Shown: positions 1 to 7,112 of the stretch, in pieces
How positions within the stretch are numbered: position 1 is the first letter of the stretch
How the letters are laid out: each line of letters opens with the position of its first letter
Origin: DATAWZ01 sp036266975
GTDB lineage: Bacteria; Actinomycetota; Thermoleophilia; Solirubrobacterales; Solirubrobacteraceae
Length of the DNA stretch: 28,630 nt
Assembly (NCBI GenBank): GCA_036266975.1
Contig: DATAWZ010000084.1
Location: 1-28,630, forward strand
Reading direction: 5' to 3'
Notes under the pieces: generated by a model
The model's input: only the letters and a program-made list of their open reading frames with translations
Databases searched by the model: none
Told to the model about the DNA's origin: nothing
Translations under genes and position numbers: made by a program

Positions 1-522
1 GGTGTACTCGGCGGCGAGCGCGTCGACGAACGCGAGCACGGCCGCCTTGGCCGTGATGTAGCCGGCAGCGCCCGCGAACGGTCGCAGTGCCGCCCGCGTG
101 GAGACGCACACGATCGCCCCCTCACCACGCTCGAGCAGCGAGGGCAGCGCCGCCGCGGACACCAGGTAGGTGGGGCGCAGGTTGAGCCGCAGCTGCTGCT
201 CGAAGGTCTCGATCGGCGTCTCGTGAATGCGGCCGTGCATGGCAAAGCCGCCGACCAAGTTGATCACGGCCCCGAGCGGAGCGTTGGGCTCGGCGCCGGC
301 GAGCTCGGCCACGCCGGCGACCTCGCCCGCGTCGAACAGGTCGGCGCGCACCAACAGGAGGCGATCGCCCGCCGAGGCGAGCTCGGGCAGCGACTGCAGA
401 CGGTCACGCTCCTGCTCGGCCACCCACGGGACGACGACGCGCCAGCCGCGCCCGATGAACTCGGTGGTGACCGCGGCGCCCAGGCCGCCCGTCCCACCGG
501 TGATGATCGCCGTCGCGGCCAC
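1..522 (-). CDS. SDR-family oxidoreductase, C-terminus beyond window edge
   Basis: The first 174 codons of a Rossmann-fold short-chain dehydrogenase/reductase are visible; the rest runs off the left edge. The N-terminus carries the nucleotide-binding glycine motif TGGTGGLG at about residues 8-15. Further on are a NLVGG segment (equivalent of the family NNAG) and a catalytic-type Ser (about 141) with YxxxK at about Tyr155-Lys159 (GYITAK). By family knowledge it is a cytosolic NAD(P)H-dependent oxidoreductase; the substrate cannot be told. The GTG start is chosen because it precedes the glycine motif by the usual few residues and has a TAACCT -10 box six bases upstream on the minus strand, so the transcript would be leaderless. 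It is divergent from the HD-domain gene, and the two share a 95-bp promoter region. Confidence 0.88.
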   Translation of the reverse strand, partial: MAATAIITGGTGGLGAAVTTEFIGRGWRVVVPWVAEQERDRLQSLPELASAGDRLLLVRADLFDAGEVAGVAELAGAEPNAPLGAVINLVGGFAMHGRIHETPIETFEQQLRLNLRPTYLVSAAALPSLLERGEGAIVCVSTRAALRPFAGAAGYITAKAAVLAFVDALAAEYT

Positions 523-528
523 GAGAGC

Positions 529-534
529 AGGTTA
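529..534 (-). promoter_or_regulatory. -10 box of the SDR gene
   Basis: TAACCT on the minus strand lies six bases before the GTG start at 522 and there is no Shine-Dalgarno. This places the transcription start at or next to the start codon. No convincing -35 box is visible. Confidence 0.55.
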
Positions 535-605
535 GGGGACCCGCGGCCGATGGCCCGAAAGCGCGCTTTTCCCCTGCAACTGGCCATGTCGTCCGACCCC
601 GGCAC

Positions 606-611
606 TACGTT
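606..611 (+). promoter_or_regulatory. -10 box of the YhaM-like gene
   Basis: TACGTT sits six bases before the ATG at 618, with no ribosome binding site between. The predicted +1 is the A of the start codon, so the message should be leaderless. Confidence 0.55.
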
Positions 612-617
612 GTTTGC

Positions 618-1595
618 ATGCACGTGCGCGCGCTCGCCGAGGGCCAGGAGATCGACCAGGTCCTGCTCGTCAAGGCGGTCGAGCGCCGCGCCGGACGGGA
701 CGGCCACGAGTACCTGCGCCTCACGTTGGGCGACCGCACGGGGACGGTCACGGGGATGGTCTGGGATGAGATGGCGATCGCGGCCGAGGTCCTCCACGCC
801 GGCGCCGCGGTGCACGTCTGCGGCCGGCTCATGGTGCATCCCCGCCACGGCCGCCAGATCGTGGTGAGCGCCGTCCGCTCGCCGGCGAACGGCTCGTTCT
901 CGCCCGTCGAGCTCGTCGACGGTCCCGTGCGGGCGCCCGAGCAGATGGAGAGCGACCTGCGCGAGTTGGTGGCCACGGTCCAACAGCCCCACCTGCGGCG
1001 CTTGCTCGAGGAGGTCTTCGGCGAGGGCTTGCCGACCTGGGACGCCTACCGCCGGGCGCCGGCGGCGAAGTACTACCACCAGGCCTACGCCCACGGGCTG
1101 CTCGAGCACTGCCTGTCGGTGGCCCAGTCGGTGAGCGCGATCTCGGCGATGTTTCCCGGGATCGACCGCGACGTCGCGGTCACCGGCGCGCTGCTGCACG
1201 ACATCGGCAAGCTCGAGGCCTACCGCGACGCGCCCGAGGCGATCGACTTGACCGACGCCGGCCGCCTGCACGGCGAGATCGCGCTCGGCTACTACCGCAT
1301 CCGCCGGCTGACCGAGCAGATCGAGGGCTTCCCGCCCTCGCTGGCGATGGCCCTGACCCACATCATCCTCTCCCACCACGGCACGCTCGAGTACGGCAGC
1401 CCGGTGGTCCCCTGCACGCGCGAGGCCACGCTCGTGCACATGATCGACAATCTCGGCGGTCGGCTCGGCAGCTTCGACCGGATCGAGAAGGCGCTGGGCG
1501 AGGGCCAGCAGTGGTCCGCCTACGATCGCGCCATCGGCGCCGAGGCCTGGTTCGCGCCGCGCGAGTCGGCTCTCGAGCAGCGTCGCGCCGCCTGA
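618..1595 (+). CDS. OB-fold/HD-domain 3'-5' exoribonuclease, YhaM family
   Basis: A 325-residue protein with an N-terminal OB-fold nucleic-acid-binding domain (about residues 5-95) and a C-terminal HD phosphohydrolase domain (about 150-300). The HD metal site is readable: His164 in LLEHC, the HD pair His194-Asp195 in LLHDIGK, His218, and the His253-His254 pair in LSHHG. This order and length fit the YhaM/CBF1 family, whose members degrade RNA or single-stranded DNA from the 3' end using metal ions. The cytosolic location follows from the lack of a signal or membrane segment. It is monocistronic; the next gene starts 73 bases downstream with its own -10 box. The family call is firm; the preferred substrate (RNA or DNA) is inferred from relatives only. 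Confidence 0.88.
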   Translation: MHVRALAEGQEIDQVLLVKAVERRAGRDGHEYLRLTLGDRTGTVTGMVWDEMAIAAEVLHAGAAVHVCGRLMVHPRHGRQIVVSAVRSPANGSFSPVELVDGPVRAPEQMESDLRELVATVQQPHLRRLLEEVFGEGLPTWDAYRRAPAAKYYHQAYAHGLLEHCLSVAQSVSAISAMFPGIDRDVAVTGALLHDIGKLEAYRDAPEAIDLTDAGRLHGEIALGYYRIRRLTEQIEGFPPSLAMALTHIILSHHGTLEYGSPVVPCTREATLVHMIDNLGGRLGSFDRIEKALGEGQQWSAYDRAIGAEAWFAPRESALEQRRAA

Positions 1596-1654
1596 GACCG
1601 CAAATAGCGCGGACCGCTCGGCCCGGTCGGAAGGCCGGGGTCGGGAGCGGGCTC

Positions 1655-1660
1655 TAGAGT
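1655..1660 (+). promoter_or_regulatory. -10 box of the pafBC fusion gene, with possible PafBC-type upstream motif
   Basis: TAGAGT lies eight bases before the GTG at 1669. GTCGG at 1640-1644 falls in a 9-mer (1638-1646) separated from TAGAGT by exactly eight bases. That is the geometry of the mycobacterial RecA-NDp promoters used by PafBC (TTGTCRGTG-N8-TANNNT), but only five of nine positions of the upstream half match. Confidence 0.45.
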
Positions 1661-1668
1661 TGCTCGGC

Positions 1669-3738
1669 GTGGCGAAGGACACCGAGAAGCTCATCCGTCA
1701 GCTGTCGCTGATCTCCTATCTGATGGCCGAGCGTCGGCCGGTGACCGCGCTGGAGATCCGCCGCGACGTGGAGGGGTACAGCGGCATGAACGAGGACGCG
1801 TTCGCGCGCCGGTTCTATGCCGATCGTGCCGAGCTCGTCTCGCTTGGGATCGCGCTGACCGTCGATAAGCCGCCGGACGGCGTGGCCGAGCAGGAGAACT
1901 ACTCGCTGCGCGCGGAGAACTTCCACCTGCCGGCGATCGAGTTCGACGACGCCGAGCTCGCGGGGCTGCAGACCGCCCTCGGGCTCTTGGACGGCGAGTT
2001 CGCCTATGCCGAGCCGCTGCGGTTGGCGTTGCAGCAGATCACCTGGGGCCGGCCGAGCCCGCTGGCCAGCGCCGAGCAGCACGCGATCGCGCTCGGCATC
2101 ACCGGCTCCTCCGGTGGCCACGAGCAGTCCCAGCGCCATCTGAAGATCGAGCAGGCGATCTTCCGCGAGAAGACCATCACCTTCGACTACCAGACGATCG
2201 AACGCGACGAGCTCAGCCCGCGCCGCGTGGACCCGTACGTGCTGCTCTATCGCGGCAGCCAGTACTACCTGCTCGGCTACTCGCACGAGCGCGGCGACAT
2301 CCGGGTCTTCCGCCTGAGCCGCATCCGCGGCCGGGTTGCGTTCGCGACCAAGGCCGAGCACGACTTTCGCCGCCCCTCGGACTTCGACCCGCGCGCCTAC
2401 GCCGACCAGGCCGAGTGGCAGTTCGGCGAGGAGCAGGGCCGGGCGCAGATCCTCGTCTCCGAGCGGATCGCCTGGCAGGTCGAGCGCAACTTCGCCAAGT
2501 ACGGCCGGCTGGAGACGACCGCCGACGGCGAGCGACGCTTCATCACCGCGTACGCCCACGGGCGCACGCTGATCTCCTGGCTCCTGGCGCTGGGCGAGCA
2601 CGCGCGCCTGCTCGGCCCGCCCGAGCTCGTCGCCGAGTTGCAGCGGCGGCTTGAGCTGCTGGAGTCGCGCCACACCCAGCCGCCGGAGATCGCCCCGCCG
2701 GCACCCCCGCCTCCCCGTACGACCGAGCGCAGTCGCGCGCGACGCAGCTCGGAGGATCGCGGCGACGTGGCGATCCGGCCCGAGCGCTTCGCCCGGCTGG
2801 TCACGCTCGCGAGCATCCTGATCAAGGCCGGCCGCGAGGGCCGGCGGCTGCCGGTCGCCGTGCTGCTCGGCGACCTGCAGATCTCCGAGGGCGAGCTGCG
2901 CGAGGACCTCAGCGTGCTGAACGTCGTGAACTTCGGGGGCGGCTCCTACGTGCTGTACGCGGAGATCGACGAGGGCACCAGCGAGATCGAGGTCGACCCC
3001 GAGCCCTACAGCGACAACTTCGCCCGCCCGGCGCGGCTGCTGCCGATCGAGGCCAAGTCGCTGGTCGCCGCGATCGATCTGCTCGGCGAGCACCTGCCCC
3101 AGGGCTCGCTGGCCAGCGCGCGCGCCAAGATCGTCGCCGCGCTCGGCGAGGACCCCTCGGTCGGCGGGCTGCACGTCGCCGAGGCGGCCGGCGATGACTC
3201 GGAGATCGCCCGCCTGGTCTCGGACGCGATCAACCGGCGGCGGGTGCTCGAGCTCGAGTACTACAAGGAGAACGAGGACGAGTTCACCCGGCGACGGATC
3301 GAGCCCTACGCCCTGATCAACGGCCAGGAGGGCTGGTACATCGCCTCCTTCGACCTCGCGCGCAACGACGTGCGGCACTTCCGCCTGGACCGGGTCAAGC
3401 GCGCGTCGGTCACCGAGGACGTCTACGAGCCGCGCGAGGAGGTCAACCCGGCCGCCGACATCGACGGCTGGCCGCGCACCGGCGAGGTGAGCGCCTCGCG
3501 CAACGCGCGGGTGTGGATCGCGCCCGAGCGCGCGCGCTGGGCCCGCGAGCAGCGGCGCGTGACCGAGGAGCTCGCCGACGGCGCGGTGATCGTCCAGCTC
3601 GGCTTCGGCACGATCCAATGGCTCGTGCGAGAGGTGCTCAAGGAGGCCGGCGACGCGGTCGTCCTCGAGCCGCAGGACGCGCGTGAGGCTGTGCTCGCGG
3701 CCGCACAGCGGCTGCGCCGCGAGCCCGCCGCGGTGTAG
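1669..3738 (+). CDS. pafBC: PafB-PafC fusion: double WYL-domain transcriptional regulator
   Basis: A 689-residue protein made of two homologous halves. Each half has an N-terminal helix-turn-helix region followed by a WYL domain. WYL-1 is at about residues 162-225 (from AIFREKTITFDYQ to the HFRLSRIR-like end) and WYL-2 at about 519-585 (AINRRRVLELEYY ... HFRLDRVKR). A proline/arginine-rich linker at about 337-366 joins the halves, and a second HTH-like segment begins near 370. In mycobacteria PafB and PafC are separate proteins that form a heterodimer activating the LexA/RecA-independent DNA-damage response; natural fusions are known in other actinobacteria. The GTG at 1669 is preferred over an in-frame TTG at 1660 because the TTG overlaps the -10 box. 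No Pup-proteasome genes (pafA, prcBA) are in the window, so the usual neighbourhood is absent. Confidence 0.85.
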   Translation: MAKDTEKLIRQLSLISYLMAERRPVTALEIRRDVEGYSGMNEDAFARRFYADRAELVSLGIALTVDKPPDGVAEQENYSLRAENFHLPAIEFDDAELAGLQTALGLLDGEFAYAEPLRLALQQITWGRPSPLASAEQHAIALGITGSSGGHEQSQRHLKIEQAIFREKTITFDYQTIERDELSPRRVDPYVLLYRGSQYYLLGYSHERGDIRVFRLSRIRGRVAFATKAEHDFRRPSDFDPRAYADQAEWQFGEEQGRAQILVSERIAWQVERNFAKYGRLETTADGERRFITAYAHGRTLISWLLALGEHARLLGPPELVAELQRRLELLESRHTQPPEIAPPAPPPPRTTERSRARRSSEDRGDVAIRPERFARLVTLASILIKAGREGRRLPVAVLLGDLQISEGELREDLSVLNVVNFGGGSYVLYAEIDEGTSEIEVDPEPYSDNFARPARLLPIEAKSLVAAIDLLGEHLPQGSLASARAKIVAALGEDPSVGGLHVAEAAGDDSEIARLVSDAINRRRVLELEYYKENEDEFTRRRIEPYALINGQEGWYIASFDLARNDVRHFRLDRVKRASVTEDVYEPREEVNPAADIDGWPRTGEVSASRNARVWIAPERARWAREQRRVTEELADGAVIVQLGFGTIQWLVREVLKEAGDAVVLEPQDAREAVLAAAQRLRREPAAV

Positions 3739-3749
3739 AGCGCACGACG

Positions 3750-3768
3750 GCTGTCCTGGTCGGACAGC
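3750..3768. terminator. Short hairpin after pafBC
   Basis: Inverted repeat GCTGTCC / GGACAGC with a five-base loop, 12 bases after the pafBC stop codon. There is no T-run, so a terminator role is uncertain; it could also be an operator for the downstream PPOX gene. Confidence 0.35.
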
Positions 3769-3800
3769 GCCGCCCACCACCACTCCCACGGAGGTGCCAC

Positions 3801-3806
3801 TAGAGT
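3801..3806 (+). promoter_or_regulatory. -10 box of the PPOX-family gene
   Basis: TAGAGT lies eight bases before the GTG at 3815, the same hexamer and spacing as the pafBC promoter. There is no Shine-Dalgarno. The TAG overlaps the end of a 15-base match to the 164-bp palindromic element. Confidence 0.5.
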
Positions 3807-3814
3807 CCTTCTCG

Positions 3815-4288
3815 GTGCCGAGCCGCCGCGAGCAGATCGCGATGAGCGAGCAGGAGGTCGCTGCGCTCCTTGCGTCCGAGCGCACGATCACCTGCGCCAC
3901 GATCGGCCCGCGCGGGCTGCCCCACCTGATGCCGCTCTGGTACGTGGTACGCGGCACCGAGGTGTGGGCGTGGACGTTCGGTCGCTCGCAGAAGGTGCGC
4001 AACCTCGAGCGCGACCCGCGCGCCACCCTGCAGGTCGAGACCGGCGGGGAGTATCAGGAGCTGCGCGGCGTGATGCTCGAGTGCGACGTGGTCGTGCATC
4101 GCGCGCGAGCGGTGATCGCCGAGGTCGGGCTCGAGGTGCTCATCCGCTACTCCGGGGCGGCGCGCGAGGAGGTCGAGGCGGGCGCCCGCGCCGCCGTCGA
4201 GCAGCAGGTGGCCAAGCGCGTCGCGCTGCAGTTCATCCCCCAGCGGGTGGCGAGCTTCGACCACCGCAAGCTCGGCGGGGTCTACTGA
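3815..4288 (+). CDS. Pyridoxamine 5'-phosphate oxidase-family (PPOX) flavin/F420-binding protein
   Basis: A 157-residue single-domain split-barrel protein. Recognisable elements are the opening helix and strand (EVAALLASERTITCATIG), the RGLPHLMPLWYVV strand, and the basic motif FGRSQKVRNLERDPR, typical of actinobacterial PPOX/F420-dependent reductases of this size. Such proteins bind FMN or F420 as dimers and reduce or oxidise small substrates; which cofactor is used here cannot be told. The GTG start is chosen because a TAGAGT box lies eight bases upstream; an in-frame ATG at 3842 is the alternative. Its stop codon overlaps by 7 bp the stop region of the convergent DUF2235 gene. Confidence 0.82.
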   Translation: MPSRREQIAMSEQEVAALLASERTITCATIGPRGLPHLMPLWYVVRGTEVWAWTFGRSQKVRNLERDPRATLQVETGGEYQELRGVMLECDVVVHRARAVIAEVGLEVLIRYSGAAREEVEAGARAAVEQQVAKRVALQFIPQRVASFDHRKLGGVY

Positions 4289-5370
4289 TCGACCGGCGCG
4301 ACCTCGTGCGGCCCGTCGAGGTAGCGCGCGAGGGTCGCCGGCTGGTAGCCCGCAGAGGCGCTCTGAAAACGGGTCACGGCGCTCTGCGCCACCGCCTGGT
4401 TCATGCGGGGGACGTCGGCGGGCGCGCCGAAGGGCATCGCTCGCGGCCGCGAGCGGCCGAGCTTGAAGATGCCCTCGCGTGAATCGTGCAGCTCGCCCAG
4501 CGGGTCCGGATCGATGTACGGGCTGTCGTACTCGGTGTCCGGCCCGAGAACGAAGCGATCGGGCTCGAAGCGCAGGCCGCACTCCTGCGCGCGCAGGAGC
4601 ATCCAGCGCAGCGTGATGTCGGCCAGTCGCGGGTCGGCGTAACCGCCGCCGACGTCGCGGTGCACGCCGGTGAACCACACCTGCTCCAGGCGCTGCTCGG
4701 GCGGGGCCGTCGGGCGCGTCCACAGCGTCGGCGTGAACGGCGCGCGCTGCTCGTCGATCGCGACCGCGTGGAAGGCGTTGCTCACCCAGGAGCTCAGCGC
4801 CGTGTCGTGAAAGGCCCACCAGCCGCGCCACAGGGGGTGGCGCACGGGGACGCCGAGCGCGCCGACCGTGTCCCACACGCCGACGAAGTGGATCTTGGCC
4901 TGCGGGTAGGAGTACTGCTCGCGGAAGGCCTCGGCGCGCTGCCCCTCCGGGTGGGTCTCCCGGCTGCGGTCCCGGTAGAAGGCGAACGCCTCTCCCAGCC
5001 GGTTGAGATTGCGCGGCTCCAGGATGCCGCAGTTGCGCACCATGCCGACCGTGCTGCGCGCGATGAACGCCCCGCGGCTGAAGCCGAGCACGCACAGCGC
5101 GTCTCCCGGCTCGTAGTGCCGGGAGATGAAGCGATAGCAGGCGCGCACGTCGGCGGCGGCGCCGAGGCCGAACCCGCCGCCGAGCACCCGGTCGGCGAGC
5201 CCGCCGGTCCCCACGCCCTCGTGGTAGTAGGCGACCTGGTCGGCGCCGTCCCCGTCCACGCGGGCCAGGCCCCTCCACAGCCGGTAGACGTTCGTGCACG
5301 TGGTCGCGGCGGCGTGACGCTCCAGCGGGGTGTCCCAGGTGCCGTCGCAGCAGACGATCAGTCGTTTCAT
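4282..5370 (-). CDS. DUF2235 (Tle1-like) alpha/beta-hydrolase
   Basis: A 362-residue protein matching the DUF2235 / T6SS Tle1-like catalytic family. Its N-terminus has the family signature CCDGTWD (about residues 7-13). The nucleophile elbow is GFSRGA at 96-101, with Ser98 as the probable catalytic serine, and the HRDVGGGY segment near the C-terminal half is also typical. The family includes phospholipase toxins but also many housekeeping hydrolases. No VgrG, PAAR or other secretion gene is nearby and there is no signal peptide, so I do not call it an effector. The start codon lies two bases after the kinase stop codon without a clear ribosome site, so the two are very probably co-transcribed and translationally coupled. 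Confidence 0.82.
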   Translation of the reverse strand: MKRLIVCCDGTWDTPLERHAAATTCTNVYRLWRGLARVDGDGADQVAYYHEGVGTGGLADRVLGGGFGLGAAADVRACYRFISRHYEPGDALCVLGFSRGAFIARSTVGMVRNCGILEPRNLNRLGEAFAFYRDRSRETHPEGQRAEAFREQYSYPQAKIHFVGVWDTVGALGVPVRHPLWRGWWAFHDTALSSWVSNAFHAVAIDEQRAPFTPTLWTRPTAPPEQRLEQVWFTGVHRDVGGGYADPRLADITLRWMLLRAQECGLRFEPDRFVLGPDTEYDSPYIDPDPLGELHDSREGIFKLGRSRPRAMPFGAPADVPRMNQAVAQSAVTRFQSASAGYQPATLARYLDGPHEVAPVDQ

Positions 5371-5372
5371 GC

Positions 5373-7052
5373 TCAGAAGATCCGGTAGCTCTGGCGCGAG
5401 ATGAAGAACCCGTGCCCGGTGGACAGCGAGGTGCAGGTCATTCCGGTCAGCCGGCTCGCGCACTGAAAGCCGCCGGTGCGCGTGTCCTCGCCGTAGGGCA
5501 GCGCGGGCGACCCGGGGATCCGGGCCGTGTCGCCGGCGCATACGAACTGCGCCGCGGTCGCGTTTGCGACCACCAGGCCCTGTCCGTAGTCGACCTCGGG
5601 CGGACAGACGGACGGCCGGGCCGGCGGCGACCAGTCGCGCTGGGCGATGTCGCAGCGCGCCGCGGTCCCGGCCACGATGATGCAGCCGATGTTCCGCGAC
5701 GGGCTCAGGAAGGTGCCCAGCGAGACGATCGCGGTCGGCGCCGCGGGAGCCGCGGGCGGGGAGGTGCTCGTCGAGCCGGTGCTCGCCGCGGCCGCGTCGG
5801 TGTGGGTGACGAGCACGACGCGGTGGTGCGAGCTGTGGCCGCCGGAGGTCGCGACCGCCACGGCGGCGCCGGCGGCGATCAGGACGACGACGGCCGCGCC
5901 GGCGAGGATTCCGGTGCGCCGGCCTCGCCGAGCCCCCGGCGCCGGCGGCGGCGCCTCGTGCCGGGCGGTGGCGGCCTGCACCGGCGCGACCGGCGACGGT
6001 GGCTCGGCGGGCCGGGTCGGCTGGGCCCGCGTCGGTGGCGCCGGCCGTCTCGGCGCGGACGGGCCGGGCGGGGTCCGCGGACGCGGAGGGTCCACCGGCG
6101 CGGTCCGCGCCCTGGACACGCGAGTCACGTCGGTGTCGGGCGCCGGGGGCGGCGGGGGCGCCGCGGCGCCGACGGCGACGCTGCGACCGGCGCCCTCGAA
6201 CAGCTGACGGCGCGCGCCGAGGGCGGCGGCACGACCGAGGTCGCCGGCCGAGGCGAAGCGGTCCTCGGGCGCCTTGGCCATCGCGCGGGCGACGGCGTCG
6301 TCGAGCTCGGTAGGCGTGGTCGGCACCTGGTCGCGCACGCGCGGCGGGGGCTCGGAGACGTGCGCGTAGATCTTCGCCACCTCCTGCTCTCGCGGAAAGG
6401 GGACGCTTCCGGTGAGCAGCTCGTAGAGCATGCAGCCCAGCGCATAGACGTCGGTGCGGGCGTCGACGCGCTCGCCGCGCGCCTGCTCGGGGGCGATGTA
6501 GTCCAGCGTGCCGACCATCCGCCCGGTCCCGGTGACCGCGTTGCTCTCGGCGAAGCGCTTGGCCAGGCCGAAATCGGTCAGGTAGGCGTGCTCGCGCCCG
6601 GTCTCGCCCGAGAGCAGCACGTTGCCGGGCTTCACGTCGCGGTGCACGAGCCCGCAGGCGTGGGCGGCGTCGAGCGCGGCGGCAACCTGGGCGGTGAGGT
6701 GGACGGTGTGCTCGGGCTCCAGGCGCCCGGCCCGCCGGCGCACCGCGCCGAGGTCGGCCCCTTGGACGTAGCGCATGACCAGGAACAGCCGGCCGTCGAC
6801 CTCACCGACCTCGTAGACGGGCAGCACGTTGGGGTGCTCGATCCGCGCGGCGATCATCGCCTCGCGTTCGAAGCGAATGCGGAACGCCTCGTCCGCGGCG
6901 AATTCGGGCGCGATCACCTTGATCGCCACCAGGCGGTCCAGGCGCTCCTGGCGGGCCCGATAGACGAGCCCCATCCCGCCGCGGCCGGCGAGCGCCTCGA
7001 TCGTGTAGCCGCCGATTTGCGCCCCCGGACCCAACTCGTGCGCGTTGGTCAC
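5373..7052 (-). CDS. Transmembrane Ser/Thr protein kinase (PknB type) with DUF6636-like ectodomain
   Basis: A 559-residue Hanks-type kinase. The catalytic domain (about 15-285) has the glycine loop GRGGMG (23-28), the ATP lysine Lys45 in VAIK, the catalytic loop HRDVKPGN (137-144), DFG at 160-162 and APE at 187-189, so all key residues are present. A proline-rich juxtamembrane linker (about 295-375) precedes one membrane span (about 380-402). The extracytoplasmic part (about 440-559) is not PASTA; it has six cysteines (457, 467, 483, 505, 531, 540) and a pattern like DUF6636 (SRNIGC, ARCDI, W-PP, FxC, LxYG, TGHGFF). I infer that the ectodomain senses an envelope signal and the kinase phosphorylates cytosolic targets. 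The GTG start has a TATCGT -10 box six bases upstream. The gene is divergent from rmlA and followed by the DUF2235 hydrolase. Confidence 0.92.
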   Translation of the reverse strand: MTNAHELGPGAQIGGYTIEALAGRGGMGLVYRARQERLDRLVAIKVIAPEFAADEAFRIRFEREAMIAARIEHPNVLPVYEVGEVDGRLFLVMRYVQGADLGAVRRRAGRLEPEHTVHLTAQVAAALDAAHACGLVHRDVKPGNVLLSGETGREHAYLTDFGLAKRFAESNAVTGTGRMVGTLDYIAPEQARGERVDARTDVYALGCMLYELLTGSVPFPREQEVAKIYAHVSEPPPRVRDQVPTTPTELDDAVARAMAKAPEDRFASAGDLGRAAALGARRQLFEGAGRSVAVGAAAPPPPPAPDTDVTRVSRARTAPVDPPRPRTPPGPSAPRRPAPPTRAQPTRPAEPPSPVAPVQAATARHEAPPPAPGARRGRRTGILAGAAVVVLIAAGAAVAVATSGGHSSHHRVVLVTHTDAAAASTGSTSTSPPAAPAAPTAIVSLGTFLSPSRNIGCIIVAGTAARCDIAQRDWSPPARPSVCPPEVDYGQGLVVANATAAQFVCAGDTARIPGSPALPYGEDTRTGGFQCASRLTGMTCTSLSTGHGFFISRQSYRIF

Positions 7053-7058
7053 GTGGGA

Positions 7059-7064
7059 ACGATA
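7059..7064 (-). promoter_or_regulatory. -10 box of the kinase-hydrolase operon
   Basis: TATCGT on the minus strand, six bases before the kinase GTG, without a Shine-Dalgarno. It faces away from the rmlA promoter, whose -10 box lies 35 bp away. Confidence 0.5.
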
Positions 7065-7099
7065 CGTCAGCGCAGCGGGGTCGGCATCGAGCGAGCCGC

Positions 7100-7105
7100 T
7101 ACGCT
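7100..7105 (+). promoter_or_regulatory. -10 box of the rmlADB operon
   Basis: TACGCT lies seven bases before the GTG of rmlA and no ribosome binding site is present. The same TACGCT hexamer precedes the genes starting at 10552 and 15351. Confidence 0.55.
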
Positions 7106-7112
7106 GCCGGCC

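Noticed and set aside
4282..5370. DUF2235 protein as a type VI secretion effector
   Set aside because: No VgrG, PAAR, Hcp, immunity gene or signal peptide nearby, and actinobacteria generally lack T6SS.
7055..7060. GGGAAC upstream of rmlA as a third ECF-type promoter
   Set aside because: It lacks the CTT extension and no CGAC lies 14-15 bases downstream; the hexamer is short and falls in a GC-rich stretch.
5412..7112. Long plus-strand frame leading into rmlA
   Set aside because: Its first 567 codons are antisense to the kinase and low in complexity; the true rmlA start is the GTG at 7113 with a -10 box.
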